From Liolophura sinensis (lineage: Eukaryota > Mollusca > Polyplacophora > Chitonida > Chitonidae), in NCBI RefSeq assembly GCF_032854445.1, contig NC_088295.1, forward strand, positions 66,879,249 through 66,943,248: DNA of 64,000 nt, read 5' to 3'. The translations under genes and the position numbers were made by a program. The notes below the pieces were generated by a model. The model did not search any database and was not told the DNA's origin. It was given only the letters and a program-made list of their open reading frames with translations. Shown in pieces: positions 56,484-64,000 of the stretch; position 1 is the first letter of the stretch, and every line of letters begins with the position of its first letter.

Positions 56484-59400
56484 TCACAGTTCGTCACAAA
56501 AACTAAGGCCCGTGTCCCCAAGTTTTTCCCGCACTAATTCATCGACCTTCTCACTGAGATCCTTAGTGAAATAATTCTTCCAGTCACCCACTTTGCCTGA
56601 CAGGAAGAGAAAAAACATCGTGTGAAGTCTCAAGTGATTTTAGTTGCATGCTACAAATGGTGTGAAATACTGCAGGTCCATGAATAGGAGTTGTGAACAA
56701 CTTATTGATCCAGTGAACAGCTTATTGATCGACTAAACAGCTTATTGATTTAGTGAACAGCTTATTGATCCACTAAACAGCTTATTGATCCAGTGAACAG
56801 TTTATTGATCCAGTGAACAGTTTATTGATCCAGTGAACAGCTTATTGATCCACTAAACAACTTAATGATCCAGTGAACAATTTATTGATTCCGTGAACAG
56901 CCTACTGATCTAGTGAACAGCTTAACATAAAATTAAGCCTGGTAACTCTGGCGAAATTCATTTCGACGATGTCACAGCTTTTTGATCCACTAAACAGCTT
57001 ATCGATCTGGTGAACATCCAGCTTATTCATCCAGTGAACAGTTTATTGGTCCAGTGAACAGCTTACTGATTCAGGGAACATCTTATTGATCCCGCGAACA
57101 TCTTATTGATCCCGTGAACATCTTATTGATCCCGTGAACATCTTATTGATCCCGTGAACATTTCATTGATTCTGTGAACAGCCTACTGATCTAGTGAACA
57201 GCTTAACATAAAATTAAGCCTGGTAACTCTGGCGAAATTCATTTCGACGATGTCAGTGCTTCGACTTTAATTAACTCATTTATAAAATGAGTGTGATTTA
57301 TAAAATTAGTTACATGTATCTTACCTAATAGCTCAAAATAGTCTACGTGTAAGCGAGACCATACATTACATTCTTCCACCCGCCACACATGATCACCTAA
57401 TGAGCACCTTTATATTTATTTATTAATTTGATTGCTGTTTTACACCGTAATCAAGAATATTTCACTTATATAACGGCGACCAGCTTTATGGTGGGAGGAA
57501 ACCGGGCAGAGCCCGGGAGAAACGGACGACCATCCACAAGTTGATGGCTGACCCTACCACGTGCGACCGGAGAGGAAACCAGCATGGACTGAACTTGAAG
57601 CCACAGCGACCACATTGGTGGAAGGCTTCTTTGTCATTGGTGGAAGGCTTCTTTGCACCGTGCTGGGTGCTAACCCCCTCGGTCACGGGGAACCCCAACA
57701 CCTTCAAAGAAACTATTTACACCAGGAAGGGTTTTCAACGCACTCACAAGGCATTATGCAATTGACATAAAGTGACTAATTTTACAGTTGAGATCTACAT
57801 TATTTAGCGAACTTAATCGCAACCAAGACATCAAATGGATTTGACGTTAGCCCGCTAATTAGGAACTTACCTTTGCGGATGAAGTCGTTGTTTTGTGTAA
57901 AGCGTATGTCATCCCACCACTTATGGTTGACTTTAACGTTTTTCTTCATGCTGTCAAAGCTACAGTGACCCACTATAGTTTGAATCTGGTCTTCAGACAG
58001 GGGTTTGCCTAAAAACTTGGACAGTTTTTTAACGGTACCTTCCAAATCCTGTAAAACAAAATGAAATAACGTTTTAAATAGGTACAAAACAGTTACTGTG
58101 TAGGCGAGAAAGTGTGCTTTTGAAGCTCTGACTTCAACATCAACATTACATCTGTTTTTCACACGGTCGATTTTCACGACTAAACCAAGCGATGGCATAA
58201 TAGCGCGCGGCGATGGAACGATGGGACGAAGCGATGATGTGACAGCGTGTGGCGCTAAACGATCGAACGAAGCGACGACACGATACCACAAAAAGATGAC
58301 ACGATACTGCTAGCATGGCTCCATAGCCTTGCACTAATCGTTCCATTGTTTTGCAGTATCATGTCATCGTTTGTACTGTCGAGCCATCGCCTCATTCCAT
58401 CGACGGGCGATGGTTCGATGATGGCCTTAACCAGCTTCAGTATAGCTCGTCCACTTTGATGTAGCGCACGATAATTGCTTGATGGATCAGTCTGAACGAA
58501 CAAGATGACTTCCTGTCCGTACCAAGTTTGACTTTACCGGTATTATGTACAAAGGTAATTTGATGGACACTTCCTTCCGACAAGGAAATCGAATCACTTC
58601 CGGTCACCACCCTGACAATTTACTTTGAGGTGTGTAAATCGATGAACATCACCTGCCGACCTGGAAAGTTTACTAATAATTTGTAGTCTTTCACTATCGG
58701 AGAAACCTTTCAACAAGGTTCTGCGTGTTTTCGCTTTTTCCATGACAACACCGTGTTTAATCGGACCGGATAGCCATGTCGCTAGTCATGACCTTCCGTT
58801 CACAGTAGACACAGATAAAACTGATACTTAAGCAACAATTCCGCGCAGTTTGTTTTTTTTTTTGGGGGGGGGGGGCCTTTTAGATATTTCCGTTATAGGA
58901 TAAAGCGTGGACGTTAAAAAGCGACAAACCCTCATCAGCACGATATTTAATGCAGTCGTAGAATTGTTCTTAATAGTGTATTTATTGAAAATTGATCCCA
59001 GGATATACCTTAACACACTTTGGATATTTATTTCTAAAGGCCTACCTGTTGCATTTCTTCATACTTCAGGATGAGTATATTACTGCGATGTCTATTATCC
59101 CAGAACTCTTTAACGTGTCGCCACCAAGGCGAAAAAACATCTAAAACGAAATGGTACGAATTAGTAACATTATATCACATGATAGTTATGGTTGGAGTGT
59201 TACTGAGCATAAAACGTTATTTAGCAATAGCCGATAGCTTAAGAATAATGTCGGTTATTCTTTCTTCAAATGTTTTTCAAAAAATATGGCATGAACGATG
59301 ATTTATGTAACATGGATACACATAGGTAACATAATACTAAATTAAATATAATAGACGCATGGATCGATGGTACCCGTTATATGTTTTCATCTCACGTGTC

Positions 59401-62400
59401 ATTGTGATTATTTCGTACTCAAGGTTGTGTTGAATTCTAAGATTTGATACTCACACTTATTCTCGAAAAACAGCTGACAGAAATCATCAAATGTGCCCGC
59501 ATAGGGTAACGAGAGACATTTGAAGAAGTTATAGTTGGACACAATTACATCTTTGAAATTCCTCATCACATAAATAATCTGCAACAAAGAAATTTCTGCA
59601 TATACAAGAGCTCTTATTGACCGGTATTATCTAATATTACAACATATTTTCCACAAAGAAGCCTTCCAATCAGCATGCATTGCACAGTTATCAAAGTTAT
59701 CAAACATTATCGTCGAATTGGTTGGTTTTCTTGTGCAACTTCGAATTCTACCTTTAAAACAACGAAACGTTTTGGCTGTGGATGGTATTATGCTTAAATT
59801 ACGATATTAAAGTATTTCACTGGTCATCGACTATACGCGTGATTCCCGTTCACAGCGATATAACTGATCTGTTTAATATGGTGTACTTAATAACGAACAC
59901 GTGCATGTGGTATTACGCAGTCACATACAAGACTAAACACAATGCGACGTAACACATTGGAGTGCAAGTCACATACAATATTTATCACATACATATGCTC
60001 AATTATTTTGGAGTCACGTAGCAGAGCAAGAGAATATTAAAGTGAATTGCAGTACCCACAGAATATGGAAAGAATGATCATAAAGATTGCTGTCACCGGG
60101 AAGAGCAAATGTATATATAGGTATTGCAGATGATCTGTCTTTGTGGATTCTGTGGGATGTAGATCGAACCATTATTTTAATACATGTAACTACACCTTAT
60201 ACCTTTGCGTTCTTCTGATGAATATCTCTGGGTAAAAGATGGTATGGTAGATGTGTCTTGATGAGCCTAGGTGAGGGTAGTCGGGACACCTTGTACTGTC
60301 CTATGACAGGGGACTCCAGGTATGGGAAACGGTCACTCAAGAACTTAGCCCGTGCCTTCTCCACATTGGCATCATTTGCCACCAGGTACACGATCTCTTG
60401 TGTCCACGTCGTACCTGTGTACGCAACGAAAACAAAACCCATTCCAAACAGCAGACGAATCTTGCTTATTCATGTGGTTGCTATTGTGGTATTATTGCAT
60501 ATACTAGGTGTATGTCTCAATACGCCACGCCATGGACTGTTCGACACTTCAATAATTTAACACGTATTTTTGTTAGCGTCAGAAAGGCTTTTACTGGGAG
60601 TGACATTGTATTTATTTGATTGGTGTTTTGTGGCGTACTTAAGAATATTCCAGCATTATGTTGGGAGGAAACAGGGGGCAGAACTCAGGGGAAACCCACG
60701 ACCATCCGCAGGTTGCTGCTGAGTGACATTGTAATATTTGAAGTTGAAATCTTTAATACTAGACACCCGAGATAGATGTAACTAGCCGGGGCAATCTTCC
60801 ACCATATCTGGTTATCTTTCCAAAAAAAGTGCACTTACTGATCCAGTCATAATAAAATCCTAATAAATCACTGCAAATATGGTTGAAGAACATTCGATGT
60901 TCAGTTCTTAATAAAATGAAGAGTTTACAGTCATGGGTAGTCTACTCCCTGCCTGTCGGTATTGGCACATTTGATAAATGACCAGAATGGCGGAATTCAA
61001 CATAAATGAATACTGATGTGCAACAAATTTAGAGCAAATGTTGAACAATAATAGTAAACAGTTTTCCCCCCGATACTATAAAAACAGTTAAATAACTTGC
61101 ATAAACAGATATTTATTTCGCACCTATCTATATATTTACACTATTTCTACAATGTGTTTGTACTTTTGTGCGCATTTACCATTTTGTTCAATGTATCAGT
61201 GTTGAATGCTGAATGTTTTAATCTCATGTTATCCATTCGGTTACTGGGCTATAACTGTCTGATGAGTTTGGAGATATCAAGATAAATAAATAAATAAATA
61301 AACCGTCGTTAATGAGCTCTTATCTGTATCAAGTGATAAATGAAATGATAATACCGCTAAGTTGAAAGACCTTTCACTGTGTGCTATAGTGCTGACCCGA
61401 TTGCGCAGAGCCTGTAGTACCATTGTACCATTGTACTTAACAATGTCATTTCTGAGTCACAGAGGAATTAATGGATATGCCTTTGGGAAAATTATTATTG
61501 AACAATGGTAACTCACAAGTAAAATGTGTGTGTCAGTACTTGGCTTTCGTATACATCACCGCTTGTACTGAGATAAATCATTGTTTGTGATGTGTAGCAG
61601 GAGTGTGATAATTTATTAATATATTCAGGTCAAGGTCATGAATTGGCATATTGTGTGATACATAACTATTATTATTATTATTTTCTCGATGGTATTAGTT
61701 TATTGTTTATCAACACACTATACGACACATAACATTGTGCGGCCAATGTTAAGAAATACTTGTACAAGTATACAGCACCTTTCAGTATCAGAGTGGTATG
61801 GTAACTCACGGTTTTATACAGCTGATTTTGTGCTATTTCCATATGTAGATTCTGCAAGTCATACAAGCTGGTTATGACTTGGAATAGGACTCTATACCAG
61901 TGTCAACCTACACGTGCCATAAATATGACCATGGTTGATGTCGTATGGAAACTTATTCATTTGTTACCTATGCCCCTGGATTCAGGACATATCAAGGTAT
62001 ATCGTTAGGCTTGTGCAGTTTTAGAGGCCATTTGGGTGATGTTTTCTAAACGTTTAGTGGACGGGTCACAAGTGTAACACGAGTGTTGTCGACCTATACC
62101 GTGCTGTCACCAAACCCCTACCAACACTGGGTTCTACATCGGGTTTGAACCCGCATGTGCTTCATGGCTTGAAAGTCTTCCACCTTAACAACTTGGCCAC
62201 GACCCGATCCAGTATCTCAGGTTGAGATATTTACTGATGTCTAAGTTTGTTTTTTAAGATGGATACGATTTCTTCTTTTACCTTAATTACTATTCCTGAA
62301 ACTTACCTGAACGTGGGAAACTGGCAACAAATACATCATCGCTCTTAACTTCCATGTTCTCCGCTGCTTTCAAACTGGGAAGAAAGGTCATGTGAATGGC

Positions 62401-62790
62401 AGTGTTTTTGTACTTGACGAACGGGAACAGTTTTGAGGCCCAGACACAGAAGTGAGGTATCTGGTACGGAACAGCGCCTTTCTTCCTCAGAATGCTGTGA
62501 ACGATTCCCAAAGCGATGGCAAAAACAGCGACGATTGCTCCTAGAACCAATGCGATGCTGTACACAGGGATCCAATCAAGACAAGAGTGTTGTTCCAAAG
62601 TTAAACCCGCTGTGGAGTCCACCCTGGGGTCCATTTCCACTGTCATTGTGAGGGTGGTCTGAGTGAGACTCCGGGAACAGTTCGTTATCGCTGGTGGTCT
62701 ACTAACAGGTAGGGAGCACTGAGCACTCCACCCCAGGGACATGGCAAGCTCCTCTCCCCAGCTTAACGAGGAGTCCAAGCGTGATTCCAT
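56484..62790 (-). CDS. SULT-B: membrane-anchored cytosolic-type sulfotransferase, 401 aa
   Basis: Exons: 62307-62790, 60203-60414, 59455-59578, 59046-59140, 57871-58048, 56484-56596; all GT-AG and in phase, 1,206 nt with stop. Exon borders and lengths (212, 124, 95, 178, 113) match SULT-A (212, 127, 95, 185, 122), so the two are paralogues. Motifs: phosphosulfate loop FPRSGTTW (158-165, Arg for Lys), catalytic His216 in KTHLPY, 3'-phosphate motif [17 protein letters not shown] (Arg238 and Ser246 kept; Pro and Tyr of the usual RNPKD and SYYHF changed), FSPWW, FIRKG at about 361-365 and GDWKNYF. About 110 residues precede the usual SULT start and include one strong hydrophobic helix (about 73-99) followed by RKKG, so the catalytic domain should lie on the cytosolic side. 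Unlike SULT-A, the N terminus is acidic and serine/threonine-rich, with no mitochondrial-type leader. An acceptor at 62,808-62,810 implies an upstream, probably untranslated exon. Substrate unknown. Confidence 0.87.
56690..57190. repeat. 20-bp minisatellite in the last intron of SULT-B
   Basis: More than 20 imperfect copies of 'ccagtgaacagcttattgat', head to tail without spacers. A 74-bp non-repeat segment beginning 'cctactgatctagtgaacag' lies within it at 56,901-56,974 and again at 57,182-57,255, so a 281-bp block was itself duplicated. Confidence 0.9.
57412..57695 (-). mobile_element. SINE-A copy
   Basis: 'gattgctgttttacaccgta', 'atcaagaatatttcacttat', 'tttatggtgggaggaaaccg', 'ggcagagcccgggagaaacg' and 'cagcgaccacattggtggaa' in reverse orientation. 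The 'ttggtggaaggcttcttt' block is duplicated near the head. SULT-B intron 5. Confidence 0.8.
58140..58430. repeat. CGATG-rich inverted repeat (foldback)
   Basis: Simple CGATG/ACGA-rich DNA with a hairpin: 'gatgacacgatactgc' at 58,295-58,310 pairs with 'gcagtatcatgtcatc' at 58,353-58,368 (one mismatch, 42-bp loop). Outer CGATGGAA-type arms also pair imperfectly. It lies in SULT-B intron 4, just 5' of exon 5. Minus-strand open frames over it are artefacts. Confidence 0.6.
60608..60725 (-). mobile_element. SINE-A fragment
   Basis: 'tatttgattggtgttttgtg', 'gcgtacttaagaatattcca', 'ttgggaggaaacagggggca' and 'cccacgaccatccgcaggtt' in reverse orientation, with an internal deletion. SULT-B intron 1. 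Confidence 0.75.
62128..62207 (-). mobile_element. tRNA-Ser-like SINE head or tRNA pseudogene
   Basis: In reverse complement 'ggtcgtggccaagttgttaa' + 'ggtgg' resembles the 5' half of tRNA-Ser, and 'gcgggttcaaacccg' is a good TPsiC arm and box B. The anticodon stem does not pair well and the acceptor ends do not match, so it is not a working tRNA. A similar box-B piece lies near 54,918-54,945. SULT-B intron 1. Confidence 0.5.
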
Positions 62791-62807
62791 ACCATACAGG
62801 ACATTGA

Positions 62808-64000
62808 CTGAAACAAAGCAAATATATAAATAATACGATAAAGGACTTACTTTAGATGGTCACACGTACCTGTTGAAATATGGCCTCATGTCAATTTAAC
62901 TCAGATTTTAATTGTAACTGTTCGTAACACTAACACATTAAAACCATGAAACAATGTCACACGATATGTTAACAGTTTTGCGTACGGTAAATGACCAAAC
63001 ATTTCGCCCCCAAAGTGTATTTTTCTAAAAACAAATAAATGTTTTGGTCGCATTTTTTGAGTAGGAAACCACAGTATATAGCTTCCAAACAAACCCCAAA
63101 ACACCTTTCCGCAAAGTCAAGAAATCTCAGAACAAGATAAAACATAACAACTTAGTAAAGGACAAAATTTTCGATCATTTACCGCAGTGTTAATGTAGTC
63201 ACCTAATGATTCTTCACTCTATAAGGCCAGTGGCATGTAAAATCGTCTTCACTACTGTTGTTCCACATTGTTCCACGGGTTAATATGGATATTGGTACAG
63301 GCACTGTTGGCACTATACACATCTAATCTTCATCGATATTTAATTTCTCCTTACCCGAACAAAGCTTTGCCTAAGGGTTGATATCTGTCGTCCGCCACAA
63401 ATCCCTATAATGCAGCTTTTCCTGAAAGTCAGTCAGCATATTCACAAAATACTGACATTTGTCCTTGGTGATGGAAAACAAAATCCATAATGTCTAAAAC
63501 ATATTTTATATATTTCATCGGTGGCCGGCATAATGGTTGGAGGCAACCGCTAGAATGCCTGTTGTTATTCCTGCAGATTATTCTGTTAAATATTGCACAC
63601 ATATTCTATTAATTCAGCATACAGATTGTCTTAGAATAGCAGGTTATTATGTGGAATACTACAAATCGTTGAGTTATAATAACAGAATGCATTCCAACAT
63701 CACACAGACAACAGATTTTCTGTTAGAATGGACTAATTTTTTTTTTGAGTGAATGTTTCTCCACTATAGCCTCAAACTTAACCGTTAGAGCATAAGGTTC
63801 GGGTCTGTGCTAAAAATCCACTACTTGGCGATATACATGTATACATGGGTAATAACATAAACAATGGTTCTTTTGGCCACATCTGTTACACGCAGCCATT
63901 TTCCTGTGACACAAAAGTTTTCGCGAAATTCCCAAGACGATAAGCTTTTATCCATGCATGCAGACACTGGTCCGAAACACACATCGAGAACTTTGAGTAA
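62808..64000. other. Upstream flank of SULT-B
   Basis: It may hold the SULT-B leader exon and promoter. A small SINE-like piece ('ggtggccggcataatggttg') lies at 63,520-63,545. I see no coding exon. Confidence 0.45.

Overview
The window is nuclear DNA of an animal: genes are split into many small exons with consensus GT-AG borders, about 60% A+T, and introns full of short interspersed repeats and minisatellites. The gene set (EFCAB6, an ACOT/BAAT-type acyl-CoA thioesterase, SULT-type sulfotransferases) is animal. The dominant SINE, with its '...gagtacggcgtaaaacaccaatca(aata)n' tail, is of a kind I associate with molluscs and other lophotrochozoans. I infer a lophotrochozoan, mollusc or brachiopod, but cannot name a species.

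Layout. (1) 48-1,753, minus: five exons of an unrecognised membrane protein running off the left edge. (2) 3,101-27,834, plus: an EFCAB6 orthologue rebuilt here as 30 coding exons, 1,539 residues and 13 paired EF-hand modules, with an RFX-type X-box at its 5' end. (3) 28,922-34,051, minus: a six-exon sulfotransferase (SULT-A) with a mitochondrial-looking leader and a membrane anchor, carrying a frameshift in exon 5. (4) 34,495-47,828, plus: a nine-exon acyl-CoA thioesterase with an intact Ser-Asp-His triad and a leader that also looks mitochondrial. It is divergent from SULT-A across 443 bp. (5) 47,829-56,483: gene-poor DNA with SINEs and minisatellites. (6) 56,484-62,790, minus: a second six-exon membrane-anchored sulfotransferase (SULT-B) with the same exon plan as SULT-A. 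(7) 62,808-64,000: flanking DNA with no gene I can support.

The most unusual feature is that three separate tandem repeats are built from the edge of a coding exon plus its splice site. A 107-bp unit is repeated 13 times from the 3' end of thioesterase exon 8. A ~67-bp unit is repeated about nine times into the 5' end of EFCAB6 exon 29. Decayed copies follow the 3' end of EFCAB6 exon 9. Each array lays real-looking splice sites beside the true one. A decayed duplicate of thioesterase exon 8 lies just upstream of the real exon.

Functional reading. EFCAB6 is a ciliary/sperm axoneme protein, and the X-box fits that. The thioesterase and the two sulfotransferases are lipid or xenobiotic conjugation-type enzymes. 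The shared promoter region and matching mitochondrial-type N termini of SULT-A and the thioesterase suggest co-expression in one compartment; that part is inference. All gene models were built by eye from splice sites and reading frame, with exon phases checked arithmetically. No transcript or database search was available.
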